DNA from: Typha latifolia
Taxonomy: Eukaryota > Streptophyta > Magnoliopsida > Poales > Typhaceae
Assembly (NCBI GenBank): GCA_019914945.1
Contig: CM034109.1
Coordinates: forward strand, 434,001-498,000
DNA: 64,000 nucleotides
Direction of reading: 5' to 3'
Shown here: in pieces, positions 50,273 to 63,000 of the stretch
Numbering within the stretch: the first letter of the stretch is position 1
How the letters are laid out: each line of letters starts with the position of its first letter
Made by a program: the position numbers and the translations under genes
The notes under the pieces: model-generated
Database searches by the model: none
The model's input: the letters and a program-made list of their open reading frames with translations, nothing else
Told to the model about the DNA's origin: nothing

Positions 50273-50457
50273 GGATCTTATGCAGCCCTGGGTGCAGGAA
50301 CATTTTGCACCTGAGCACTTGACAACCTCTGAGTGGCTACAAGGAAAGTTAAACAAAAAATTAGAAAAAAAAAACTTATAAAGAGATGCATCAACTGATC
50401 TAGGAGCCAATCACAGGCTGCCAAGTATACTTTCTGCACCCAGGCTACAGAAGATCC
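50273..50457. mobile_element. Short MITE with GGATCTT(A/C)TG(C/T)AGCC termini
   Basis: 185 bp. The left end is GGATCTTATGCAGCCCTGGG and the inverted right end is GGATCTTCTGTAGCCTGGGT, both followed by GTGCAG(G/A)A. Between them is an A-rich non-coding centre. No target duplication found. Confidence 0.8.
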
Positions 50458-51531
50458 CGCTGACGTTTACCAGTGCTTAATTATGAGATCATATTTATTT
50501 TGCATTAGAGTGATTAAAGAAATTTCCTACAATTAAGAACAAAATTTTTATAGGTAGGAGATATGAAGTCCCTTCATATCATCCATACAGTCCAAAGAGG
50601 GAATCACATCCCATGTAATGGATATCTATAAAGCATTACTTATCTTTCCCTTATGATGGCCTCAGAGGGCATGCTCTATGGTCACACAAAATAAAGAGAG
50701 AAAAGAAAGGAAAGGAAAGGTCCGCGAAGAAATTGACATGAAAGTAACATAATTATATATGTCGAAATTTTAGATAATATATTGTTCTTGGGACAAATAG
50801 GGATGTGCCCCCAGATGTCGGTAAGAGAAAATTCACCCTTAGCTCCTAGGGCTTCTTCTTCTTCTTATTCCTCTGGTCCCCCCCCTACCCTCTCTTGCCC
50901 TTACCACAAGGAGCTTGTGACCACGTTAGTGATTAAGATCACACTCATGGGACATGTGTTTCCTAATATTCTCGATTAGTCATCCACATGACAAATTCAT
51001 GTCATAGATGTGAAGGGGAATCTTTGCTTAGGTCACCCCTCTAATAATCGTCAAGGTGGTTAATTATCATCGCTCTATGAAAAGATCAAAATTCATTTAG
51101 TAAACATGACCTTTCACTAATTAAGGGGGCATTCACTAAAATTCTCTTCGCCATCGCACTAATCCTTTCTCGTTATAAAAGCAAGCAATACCTAATAGTG
51201 ACACAAATTAAAGCACTAAAACTTTAACGAAAAAACTAATATATGGTAGGTAACAAATGAATGGCTAAATCCAGATTAATTAGTTAAGAAAAATAATCAA
51301 TCAATCAATCAATCCCCTAAAGGTAAGGATTATTACCACCCCAAAAGTTAGAAAAAGATCAAAATCTACCAAAGTTTAGAATGCCAATAAAAAGAATGGA
51401 GAGGAGAGGGTGGTGGTGCCTTGTCAAGCCCAAAGAGGGAAAGGGATATCCCTTCAACTTTCCTATATTTAATAACCCTAAAAAGCAAATATGGACTCCC
51501 TTTCAAGAAAGATCATACCCTCCACCCTCTA

Positions 51532-51536
<5 letters not shown>
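50458..51536. other. Intergenic / distal promoter of the trihelix gene
   Basis: No coding exon recognised. The 65-codon frame at 50782-50979 has no family features. A (TCAA)n run lies at 51297-51313. Confidence 0.5.
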
Positions 51537-51611
<75 letters not shown>

Positions 51612-51645
51612 TATATGTATGTGTATATATATATATATTCCACCA
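51537..51645. repeat. (AT)n microsatellite in the proximal trihelix promoter
   Basis: About 36 uninterrupted AT units at 51537-51609, followed by an imperfect TA/TG tract to 51637. It lies about 170-275 bp upstream of the ATG, so it may contribute to, or mask, a TATA box. Confidence 0.95.
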
Positions 51646-51803
51646 CTAATCTATAGCATAATGGAGTGGAATAATGCCCTAATGATCTCATTAGGACAGG
51701 GAAAGTTAATCACTATCTTAATTAGCCACTCCCCAACATTTGAGAAATACCCATTATACCCCTCGTCGGCCATTCCTATTAAACCCCTCCGACCGTTATA
51801 ACC

Positions 51804-51809
51804 ATGTAA
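51804..51809 (+). promoter_or_regulatory. Start-stop upstream ORF (ATGTAA)
   Basis: ATG immediately followed by TAA, three bases before the main ATG of the trihelix gene (ACCATGTAAAGTATGGCT). The first ATG has A at -3 (ACCATG), a good initiation context. Minimal start-stop uORFs are known to stall ribosomes and lower translation of the next ORF. Whether the transcript starts upstream of it is inferred. Confidence 0.6.
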
Positions 51810-51812
51810 AGT

Positions 51813-54800
51813 ATGGCTAACGCCGTCGAGAGGGGGTCCAATTCCAACGGCTACGAGGCCGGGGGAGGCGGCGGCGTGCGGCCGCCGCGGCTGCCGAGGT
51901 GGACGAGGCAGGAGATATTGGTGTTGATACAGGGGAAGAGGGTGGTGGAAGGGAGGGGGAGGGGACGGGCCGGGTCGAACCGGGCCGGTTCGATTGGACC
52001 GGGATCGAGCCCGGTCGAGCCGAAGTGGGCCGCCGTGGCGGCGTACTGCCGGCGGCACGGGGTGAACCGGGGGCCGGTCCAGTGCCGGAAGCGGTGGAGC
52101 AACCTTGCCGGGGATTACAAGAAGATAAAGGAGTGGGAGAAGGGGAAGGAGGCGAAGGAGTCGTTTTGGGTGATGAGGAATGATCTGAGGCGGGAGAGGA
52201 GGTTGCCGGGGTTCTTTGATCGAGAGGTGTATGATATACTCGATGGGGTGGTGGAGGTGGAGGTCGAGGTGGAGGTGGAGGAGGTGGAGGAGAAGGGGAA
52301 GAGGAAAGAGGAGGAGGAGGAAGAGGTGGTGTTTGATAGTGGAAGAGGGGCAGGGGATGATGGGTTGTTCTCGGATTTCGATGAGGAGGAGAAGGGATCA
52401 GGGGCGGCGGTGGTGGGGGAGGAAGAAGAGGAGGAGGCAGGGGAGGAGGAGGAGAGGGTCTTGCCGCCCCCGCCGCCGCCGCTGCCGGTGGCGGTGGTGC
52501 CCTTATCTGGTAATTGGAGTTTTATTAGGTTTTTGATTAAAGAACTCGATCTTTTGATTGGAATTTGGCTCTTCTCTTGATTAATTATGATCATTTCTGG
52601 TAATTGGCTTTCATTGGGGGGTTTTGAATTGAAAATCCAATCTTGATCCTCGTTTATTGATAAGTATATGATCTTCGGATTGCAATTCGAGTCTTTCCTT
52701 GGATGGTACCCATATGATCTTCTGGGGATTTTGAATCCAAGAGTGATTTGTGGTTATCTTTCATAATTAAAAGTTTGATATTTGGATTACAATTTGATTC
52801 TTTTCTTGGTTTTTTCTTGGTGTTGGTCTGGATTTCGAGTTGGTGTGGTTGCTTGATCAGCTGTTTTTTTTATTGCAGAGAAGAAGTTTCAACCATCTCA
52901 GCAGGAGAATTCTGAGCCAGGTAATGCTTTGTTTCAATTCAGCCCTACTTTTAAGACTATGGGGTCTTTTATACAGTTTAGTGTTGTCATGAATTGCCAA
53001 CAAGATAGTATGTTACACCTTCTCCATTAATTCTGATCACTAACAATTAGAAAGATACTTTTTTCTTTCTTTTTCTTGGGATCAACATAAACTTTTGTTT
53101 TGAGCGAGCGGTAATTGTCGCTGTTTTAATATTATGAGATGGAATATAATTCACTAGGAGGAAGTTAAAATTTGCAAATAATTGGTAACAAAAAGAGCGA
53201 AGATTACAGAGGAGATGATAGTCCCATACTAGATCGGAATTGAGCTCCCGACTTAGCTAGTAGTTTCACTTCTGATGATGTAGCAGAGAACTAACTATAC
53301 ACTTTTGATACTGATTCTAATAGCAATTATTGGGGTAATTATGAAATTATTATTCTATATTGATTTTGTCAAATATGGAAAATGAAACCACCTATAAATT
53401 GTATCCACAATTGGTTCCCTCCATCATAGGGTATCCTACCAGTATGCATGGCTATAGAATTATCCATAATCCACCTGGGGAGCAAGTGTCAGCTACCAAA
53501 TGTTTCATCCATACAACTTTTAAGGCTTACGTAATGAAAAAAATTCTGTCATGAAACAATGACAAATTGTCATGTTCTTCAGTCTTGTCTTGCATGTTAC
53601 AGAGTTTAGAGCAAAATTCCTAACTACCAGATAGGTAGAATCATCCAAAAGGTTTCACTGAGTAGCTTGGCAAATCTCAGGTGATATGCAAAGCCTTCTT
53701 GTTTTAGGAAACAATTAATCAGATACTACAATGTGGTATATGTGCCCATTTGTGCAGTTAAATATGCATTTGTGGCCCCTCGGCTGATTGAATAGAACTG
53801 AAACACATAACTGATTGAGCGTTGATGTTAATATTTCTTTTCAAGGAGAAGGTACATCTTTACCTGCCCTGTGCTGTGGCCAAAGTTCAGGGCATCTCCT
53901 TGTATATTCATGAGTGACAATTATTGCCCTTATGGTCCTGATTATGTGCAATTGGTAGCTTTTCTTTAGATGACCGAGAGCAATTTTCTGCCAGAATCAT
54001 CAAATTTTGTACTTTTTGTCCTAATTTTCTCTCTAATTTGGGATGTGAGGAATTCTCAAACTTCCGAAACGAGAGGGATTTGGAATGAAAGAAGCATAAG
54101 ACTTACTGATTTTCATAAAAACATCCCTATTACTAACTAGTTATTATAAATTAAAACAGGAGTGTTTTCTTTTTGTATTGAAAGTAATGTTGTTAGGCAT
54201 TTGTAGATAGAGTAATAAATCAACACCAAAAGGAAAGTAATTTGTGACAAATGGGAGGTTAAGAAGGATGCACTTTGAATTGGCCTAGGAACAGGAGGGT
54301 AGAATGTAATCGACCAGCCTAGCACAAATGTGTGTTCCCCTATTAGTTCATATATATATTTACGAACTTGTTGAGTATCTACAAACAAGAAATACATATC
54401 CAGCAGCCTAACACAAATGTGTTACATAATAACATTGATCCTAAGGATAAATTTAAGCTCAAAATATAATGTTGTCAATCCTTTAATAAACTTGGCCAAG
54501 TCATAGAAAGGTGATAGTGGGCTGTCAAGCATACGCAGTACCGGCAAGTTATGACAAGAACTTTCTAGAATTGCATGTCAAATTCTTTGGTTCTTAAGGC
54601 TTAATTTTATCATATGATGCTGATGTTATCAAAGTAGCGGGTTATCATCTTATGCTCCTGTGATGATTTCATTTTCCTGATACGTTGCTAATGCAGGTAC
54701 ATCCAAAGATAAGCAACCAGCTTACAATCCTGAGAAGGATTCCCCATCTCAGGAAGGGCAGAAGAGGAGAAGAACGTCACAAGAGGGCTTTGGTGAAACC

Positions 54801-54983
54801 GAGCTTCAAAGTCAACTGATCGAAGTACTTGAGAGAAACAGTCGAATGTTGACAGCGCAACTTGAAGCTCAGAATATGAACTGCCAATTGGACAGAGATC
54901 AGAGAAAGGAGCAGGCCAGCAGCTTGTTAGGTGTTCTCAGCAAACTTGCAGATGCTCTGGGAAGAATTGCCGATAAGTTATAA
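51813..54983 (+). CDS. Trihelix transcription factor, ASR3/SH4-like
   Basis: Three exons, 51813-52509, 52879-52920 and 54697-54983, give 341 codons plus TAA with consistent phases (1, 1). The trihelix DNA-binding domain spans about residues 28-145: RLPRWTRQEILVLIQGKRVV, EPKWAAVAAYCRRHGVNRGP, VQCRKRWSNLAGDYKKIKEW, SFWVMRNDLRRERRLPGFFD and REVYDIL. This is the SH4-type subgroup, which includes Arabidopsis ASR3, a repressor of immune gene expression, and rice shattering factors. Residues about 148-230 are an unusual Val-Glu and Glu run (GGTGGAGG repeats), then a Pro run. The last exon encodes a Leu-rich amphipathic helix (LIEVLERNSRML, LLGVLSKLADAL) that probably dimerises. Exon 1 is strongly GC-rich. 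It is convergent with the next gene, 910 bp away. Confidence 0.92.
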
Positions 54984-55892
54984 AATCTTTTTGCAGATAA
55001 GGATACAGCAAAAGTCATTCTTAAAGATTTGTACAGATATATAAGGGGTAATAGTTTTTGTGGTAGTGAGTAAATGTAAAGCTTTTCTTTCTTTCTCCAG
55101 TTATAGGAAGAGATGGGAATTTATTGTAGTTGGAATCCATGTTTTCATTTCATATTAAAGCTTCGATGACAAAAGAGGTTGTCTGCTTGATCGACTTTAA
55201 ATTTTGAAAGGGTTGAGATTTTTGTATGCCTCATTTTTCTTTCATCTTCCACATTTAGGTTGCTAATCAGCTCAATTTTGCAGTTCTGCTAATTTCCACT
55301 CAATTGCCTTTGTGCCTTTCTTAATACGCCATAAATCTTACTCTCCAAGTCTCATGAACAATGATAATAGATTTCTTGAGAGAGGATGACTGCAGCTCTG
55401 TTGTACATAAAGGGAGCCTGAAAACTCTCAAAACTCCATTTACTTGCACCAGCAAGTTGGAGCTAACCTAATTGACCTGGGCATCACATTTGAGGAAGAA
55501 GAAATCAAAATCAAAATTATATATATATATGCTGTGAAGAAACCTTTTAATGCATAAACTATCAATTACCCTAACCTTCTTAAAGATAACCAATCAGTGA
55601 TATCAGAATGATAGAAAAAATTTCTTAATTGAACCAGAGAAGTAAAAGACAATAAAGAAGGTGAAACTGCAAAATCTAACATCCATCTGAACTTGAGAAA
55701 AGTCAGAAAAGTAAAATAACATAACTCAGAAGAGCTACTTAGCATAGCCCTCTATCCTTTTCCAGAGAACCAACTTAGAAAACCTTTACTTACATAGTTA
55801 ATGACAAACTAGCCATATGATCTAAAGTAAGGCAGGTAAATTCAACTGAAATTTTCAGTTCCCACCGACAGCACTCCAGGACAGATGAACAA
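54984..55892. other. Convergent 3' region between trihelix and TSSC4-like genes
   Basis: Holds both 3' UTRs. No separate gene is recognised. An AT microsatellite lies at about 55518-55530. Confidence 0.5.
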
Positions 55893-58418
55893 TCAAGTAG
55901 ACGCCCCCGACTTTGACCGATATTGGCGAACTGCTTTCCTTGATGTAACACTTGCTTCCACCGTGGAAGTTTCTGAACTGTCTTCTTCCATTTCACATGC
56001 ATCAGCTTCATGGGAGTTGCCTGCTGCTATGCGAACATAGCAGGATGAGACCGAACCAAACTCATTGCTATTGTTTTCATTTGTATGAGCATCATCCACG
56101 GACATAGCATCCGCTAACTTCTTTCGAGGGGTAAAAGTAACAGACTTTGGGAGTTCCACAGTAAACTCAGAGACTATCTGATCAGTGTCTGATCTCTTCA
56201 CCAGATTACGGAAGTCTTGAAATGCTTTGGTGTTGGATTCATCATCATTGTTATCTGACCAGTCCAAAGTATAGCATGTGTATTTAGAGGGATTTCTCAC
56301 GTAATCAGGAACTCCAGGGGATTCTAAGGGCAAGGAGGAACGCTCTTCTTTTTCTGCAGCACCGTCCATAGGCTGATGATGCTCAATTTGATCATCTTTA
56401 CATCCAGAGTCAAACCTAACACGTTTCTTTGGCTTTGGATCATCTTGACCCTCTTTTCTTTTCAGTATGGGCTTCAAGTTGTTATCATCTTCAGCCATCT
56501 TAACTCGTGAATCTACAGCAACCTGGTCGGTGAGAATTGGAGAATGGGTTCCTTTTTCATCTGATACGTTGTCCTCTCTGAGTCTAGCACCAGCTGCAGA
56601 ATGATCAGCACGTGGATCTCTATGGAACTCATGGACCTCATCAAAAGTATCATCAAACAAGTCAGGAACTACATTATGAATGTTCATGTATCGGCCATGA
56701 TTTGTGATTTCCCTCATATACATTCTGTCTCCTGTATCTTCCCTGCCTACTGCTTCTCTGTCATAGTCATCCTCCTCCTCCTGCAAGAAAATTTTCTAGT
56801 CAGACGTAATCACGTAACAGCTGGTAAAAGAAATAATAATTCATTATTAATCATATTTTCCAAGCATGAGCCAGCTTAGGGTTTCACATTATGGTGTTCA
56901 AAAACTTGGTCAAGAAACAGATTCTTTTTTTTTCTACTTATTTTTCAAAAGGTGCATCTACAACTTCCACTAGTGGAAATATGACAAAAGCTTCTGAGGT
57001 ATCCTTTACACCTTCCAAGTGACCTACTAAAAATTATCCAGTTCAAGAAACTGCGTCTCAACAAATGTACTCGTGAAGTTGCTGGCCAATAAGAAAACCA
57101 GTATAACCTTCATCCCATACAAAAATAGAGAGACAACCTTCTAATATTCTATTGGTTCTCGTACAACAATTCATTCATTTAACAGCAAAGAGCCAAAGAT
57201 TACCTAAACCAAAATATGCAAGTCATTGCAGAAAACTATTTGATGATAAAAGTTAGAAAAAGTCACCATCCTTAAATCCTCCGGGTTTTACTTTAGAAGA
57301 ATATCTATACTAAAAGCTTTAGAGAAAGAGTCCATTGATATATTTAAAAAATCTACGTCACTAAACTAAATATCAATCACAATTACGACCTTTAAGAATA
57401 TCCATCAAAGGATACCAATGTTAAGATTACCAAATAAGCATGTGAGATAAACTTTCCAAAACAGTGACCAACTTTTCCAACTCATAAGACCATTATATGT
57501 TTGAACATCTTCACAAAAAATATGCTCAAAATGATATAGCTTTCACAGAAATATTTTCTCAAACAAGCTATATTTCTTTTACGGGCAATCACACTCTGGT
57601 GACAAAATATTCGGTTGACATACATCTATTTTTTCTAATAAGGAAAGAAGATGAATTTTTACTTCTACTACGAGCAACAACAGACACGACAAAAGCAGAA
57701 ACTCTGCTAAAAGATATCACTTCTCTCTTTTAGTTTCTTTTGAAATCGAATTTATTAGCTCTACCTGAGAATAAGCAACTGAAAAGTAATATAAGAATGT
57801 CTAAAATCGTAGCATATAATATTTGTATCTTAACATATGAAAGCATGATCTTTATACAAAATTCAAAATTTATACCTACCATTGATACACTAAGCATAAA
57901 CAAACGATTTCACAGCAAATTTAACAATAAAGCTGATTAAGAATTCAAACCTCGCGATCTAGGGTAGGATCGAGGCCGACGGAAGACAAGATCTCCCTTT
58001 CCTCTCTATTCTCACCCCCCTCTCCATCTCCGTCTGCACCTCCTTCCTCCTCCTCCTCCTCCTCCTCCTCCTCCTCATCTAGGTCATCCAGGTCATCGAG
58101 ATCGCCCTCGAACTCCTCCTTCTTGCGATCGCCATCTTTCCTCGATTTCTTCGAGAAGCAACTCCGAGGGTCGTCGAAGGCAGCGGAGCACAGGGTTTCG
58201 TCACGTTCGTCCCCGCCTTCTCTCTGACGGTTCCACTCCCGGCGCTCGACCTCGCCGTTGGCGACCGACCACGATGACACAGGGAACGAGCTCTCCGGGA
58301 CCGCCGCAAAGAGATGCGATCCGAAGAGACGCTTCACGCGCACCTCAAAGCTCTCCTCCTCCATCGTCTCCTTCCTCTCTCTATCTCTCTCCACTCGCAC
58401 CTCAATCCTCTCCTCCAT
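55893..58418 (-). CDS. Acidic nuclear-type protein, possibly TSSC4-like
   Basis: Two exons, 57951-58418 and 55893-56780, give 451 codons plus TGA. Exon 1 has FEVRVKRLFGSHLF and SSFPVSSWSVANGEVERREW, then a Glu run (CTC repeat). Exon 2 has EEEDDYDRE, a basic patch (KPKKRVRFDSG) that may be a nuclear localisation signal, and a conserved-looking DYVRNPSKYTCYTLDW. I recall these blocks from plant proteins annotated as TSSC4-like, a factor that binds U5 snRNP and helps tri-snRNP assembly in humans; I cannot confirm this without a search. Two in-frame ATGs (58418 and 58364) come from a 54-bp tandem duplication. I chose the upstream one; the downstream start would give 433 residues. No membrane segment. 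Confidence 0.75.
58020..58080 (-). repeat. (CTC)n coding repeat giving a Glu run
   Basis: About ten CTC units at 58047-58076 encode a poly-Glu run in exon 1 of the TSSC4-like gene. Similar CTC repeats occur in the acidic OTUB exons. Confidence 0.9.
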
Positions 58419-60019
58419 CGTCGCCTTCCTCTCTCTCTCTAGGTTTTCCTTTTGTAGGTAAAGATTAAAGCCCAAGGAGCACCGCCTTCGGATCCGGGTA
58501 GGATTGGACACTTCTCCTATCCTTATCCATTTGTCCTTCTCAAAAATAATATTAAGGATGGATATTAATTTAAATTTACTATGTTTTCAAAATGTTAATT
58601 ACCTCTACACCCCTGAATTATATCCGATTTTAACGAGGACCCTTAAATTTTGGGGCAAAGTTAATGGAAAATGCTTAATATAGTTATACTCCTTATAAGT
58701 TAATTAGAGCAAAATAAAATAAAATTATAAAATTACCTAAATAGCCTCACATCTAGCACCATGGCAACGAGCCCACACCGGATTTGATCTCAAAGGCCTC
58801 TACTACCACCGCCACTGCAACCATAAGGATCCACCCTGCCCTCGCGTTCCACACCACGATGCCCCTTCCCTGTCACAAACCCTCCTCCGATCCCCAAACC
58901 CAGCCCTATTGCCGTCGGCGCCTAAATCATCCACATCAAAGGCTTCGCCGCCTTCTTTTCCGGTGTCTCCGCAATTGTACTCCGACAGACCCTCTACTCT
59001 ACCGCAATTGTACTCCGACAGACCCTCCCACGCCGGCGATGGCGCCTCCCTCCCCCTCCACCGCAAGGTCGCGACGGGGGCCAGTGCGATCGGTGCGAAT
59101 GCAGGCCGACGACCGCCTCCCCGCAGCCCAACGCTGCAATTATTGTAGTGTCCTAGTGGTTGGCGATAGTGGAGGGGAGGAAGAAGATTAAATTGTAGTT
59201 TTATATTAATTTATAAGAAAAGTTAAATTAAACTAATATACATCTTTTTATCTTAATTTAATTAAAGAGCTATATAAGGGTCACGAGGGCATCTAGGTCA
59301 TTTCAGATTAACTGCCATGTTAACGTCATGAAAAATAAAAATAAAAAAACAAGTAAGATCAATTTTTCTGACAGTACTAATAGAATTCAGTGACCCTTTT
59401 ATTATTATTAATTTTAAAATATTCCTAACCTATTAGCATGTATATTAAAATGACCAAAATGCCCTTCTACCTCTTATGCAATTCAGTGAGGTTAATGATG
59501 TGAGAGATGAAAAGGAAAGCTAAATATATTTTTAGAGAAATTTGGGGAAAATATTTCTTGGTTCATAATCTAAATACATCTACATGGATATTTTGCTTGA
59601 GGTATGAATATTGGATGAATTAAAAGTTTGAGAATCTCAAGTTATATATTTGTAGGTAAATATATATATTCGAACTCGAATATGAATAAGCATCTCAAAT
59701 CTCAATTCATATCTGAATTTGTATTTGAACAAATTTATATTCTCATTATCAGATCCAAATCGGAGTCAAAATTGGAAATTTACAACTCATATCCAATACT
59801 TTTTGATACAGAAGCATTGGCTTTGTTACTTCAAAATAAATGTGAAGTGTTTATTTTTTATATAACAAAGCTCTTTCAATAAAATGCAACATCTTGGCAT
59901 TCTTTGTAATGTTTGTAAAGATAGCCTCGTCTAATATTGCAAAAAGGAACAATTAATAAATAAAGATTCATGCATGTCAAACTAATATTGTCAGTTCTCT
60001 ATTTATGGGAGGAGATCAT
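58419..60019. other. Promoter of the TSSC4-like gene, then intergenic
   Basis: 58419-58520 is the CT-rich leader region. 58745-59190 is a GC-rich island in AT-rich DNA. It contains a 26-bp perfect repeat (CCGCAATTGTACTCCGACAG and onward) at 58969-58994 and 59002-59027. Bordering it are AAATTACCTAAATAGCCTC at 58732 and, inverted at about 59295-59315, AAATGACCTAGATGCCCTC, so it may be a decayed transposable element. The 135-codon frame at 58784-59191 is Pro/Thr-rich with no domain; I do not call it a gene. The remainder is AT-rich. Confidence 0.45.
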
Positions 60020-63000
60020 TCATGGCTTCCATGTCTGTGGAGGAGGAGGTGTGGGTGAGTAAAGAGGAAGCAAAGAGGATAAGATTGAGTTCTTATCTAT
60101 GCCGCCATTAATGCTACTGCTTGTGAGAGATACAAGTGATGCAACAAGCCCTGCATTCCCTGCCAATGTAGGCTCTGTATAGTTTGAATTCTTTCGCAGA
60201 TCGAAGAATCTGTCGAACCGATCAGGCCCACTGACCATTGCCCCTGTGATCATATTAGGATTTTGCGACTTTCTATCACGCCATTTCCATCCACCAGTGC
60301 ATGAGTATGGATTACCGTCGTTCGGTATTGATGCACCGCGGTGATGAACATTCAGAGGGTAGTTACTTCCATAACCAACAACATAGCTCATGTTCTTAGG
60401 ATTAGCTCCTAAGATATAATTCACCTGCAAAAGGTTATATTTCAATGTGAAGAAGTAACTCAGATGATAACTAAGAGTACAGAAGGTTTCAGAACTTTCA
60501 GCAAGAACCTGAGAAGTTGCGAATCGATATAAGGTATCTGAGTCGAAGTAATTATTGCCACAGTACCAGCCAGGTATACCACTAGTATTCATGTAATCTG
60601 CATATAAGGATGCTAGGAATGCGGCATTCACCGCATACTGCAACGGGCGAGGGCCGCCATGGTTAAGCTGAATTAGTCCTCCTACAATGCAAACTAGAAA
60701 ATGAGCACAAGAGAATCTAGATGAGGAAAAAAAAATAGCACATCATCTAATTTACTTACAATTAGAGATTTCGGTACCTCTAGTCCAGTTGAAGACATTG
60801 AATTGCTGAAGATATGAACACATGTTTCGATCTGTGGCATTGTGGTAGGTTCTAAGCATTTCCTCATAAGGATATCCAGGGCTCAAGAAGATCCTAAGCC
60901 TTGCTAAGAGTAGCTCAGCCCCTGGAAGCTTGTTGTCCCAGCTAAACACATTCAAATCTGGTACATGTGAGGCGACCTTAGCATTCTTCAGTAGATTTGC
61001 GTCTGTTGCAAGAGAGAGATAAGTGTAGTTTCCAGTGGCATAGAACATCCAAGAAGCACCCCACAGTAGCTCATCCCAGTAGCCTGTAGAATTGTAGAAT
61101 GGCTCTATGAATTGGTTCCCAAATGAATAAGGAGTTCTCTGATTGGAGTCAGTAGCAAATTTGTAAGCTGTTTTGGCTGCTTCAATGAGCTCTTTTGAGT
61201 ACACCATGTCATCGTGAAATATGATAGAAGCGGCGGCTAATGCTGATGCAATCTCGCTCGCTAAATCAGGAGCAGAGGTGGAAGACAGTACAGGTTGCTT
61301 GTAGTTAATGTCTTCTGGTCTTTGCCAGCAGTATCCATCATCTGGAGAGGTAGAATCTTTTTGTGCTACTCCTACCTGATACCATTAGATGTCAATAATT
61401 GTAGCTTTGTACACTTTCATTCAGAATGTATATATAAGCATAACAGCATAATACAGTGATTCTGTATAAGTACATGAAAAGTATGATGGAAGAGCATAAG
61501 CATATCTGCATATGCAAGGAACAAACTTATTTGAGGTTATCGGATGCAACACGGTATTGACTCCTAAAGAACTATCAAATTTTTTACAGGCAATAGAAGA
61601 ACAATATCAGAATTTACTGTAACAAGAAAAGAGTGAAAAGGAAGAGTAGATAAGCAATGATCTTCTATGTTTGTAATAAAATCATCTTAAAAAGTGTTGT
61701 AAATTTTCCCAGGAAACTTTAGCTACCAATATTTGGAGAAATCATAACAGGAGATTCGGAGCGTGACTTGGTTGTATAGGAGATTTCTGAAGGAACTTAT
61801 ATCATGCACATAACTACACTTGTAATTGCTGGCAGTGGCCAATAAGAATATCATCAGCATAATTACGAGAACACTTTGTGTTGAGTACTACTACCTTTCC
61901 AGATATTTCTGCAATAAATCAAAATTAAATCACTTCGATGAAGATAACATGATATTTAAGCATTGAATGCTGCTAAGAGCTGACAGAGCCATTGAAGTAT
62001 ACAAAGAGAACTTTGTGGAGAGGTCGGTTCTTATCTCTTTTCCATACCATAGTGCAGGGAGCTATATTTCAGTATATCGCCATGATGAATAGACATATTG
62101 ATCTAAATCTTAATTTCTTGACTAAGAATGCAAATAAGGAGAAATAGTAGTTCTTTTCTGAAATAGAAGCATGTTGTTTTACCTGGCTATATATTTTGTT
62201 GATAGTGGAGGCCGAAGAATTGAAGGTTTGAAGCAAGTAGTCAGTGCCCCACTTGATAATATCTCTAATATGGTTGTATTCTCCAATAGCCTGATATTTA
62301 CTACTGTATTCAATCACTGACCAGCTTAAAAGTGTCATGGAAAAAGCCATTGGAAAATGAAACCTTATGTTTTCCCCGCTATCATAGTATCCTCCAACAA
62401 GCCCATCCTTTACATCTGGTATTTGTTCCATGTTTTTAACACCAGCATCTCCGCGCCATGGAATACCGTTTGATTTTGGCAAGTGACCGGCTGTTTAACG
62501 TAACAACAACATAGTTACATTAGTATCAGGATAAAAGGAAGTGATTGCAGAAATTGCATTTCTAGAAAGCATAAACATAATACACAAAAGTCGGCAATGG
62601 TTCGATGAAAATCTAATGATTCACTCATTTTTTTTCTATATTCAGACTCTCCATCTGGATCTAACAAGAAGTCTAAGGAAAAGGATGATACTTTTTGAAT
62701 TGGTAAGAAAGAATGACTGGCTTAATTCTGTTTGCACACTACTACATTGCAGCAATCCAATACTCTTAGCTACAAGAAATGTTAGTATGTAAATAAATTT
62801 CCCTATTATGTCCAAAATGTTCAAAATGTTCCTCAGACCACCATCAAGTCCAAAATGTTCTTTGTAGAATCATTCCAACAAAGTTACTGAATCAGTTAGA
62901 TAAGTGGTAAATCAAGTACATTGTGGTGGAGATAAATGTTATTTTCATAGATTAGCTGTATCTTTCACTCTTGCAGAATGATTCAGCAATGCAACTCTCA

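Noticed and set aside
51503..51691. Tyr-Ile repeat frames on both strands
   Set aside because: Pure translation of the (AT)n microsatellite.
58784..59191. 135-codon Pro/Thr-rich plus-strand frame
   Set aside because: GC-rich low-complexity island with an internal 26-bp repeat and stops in relatives of the frame; more likely repeat DNA than a gene.
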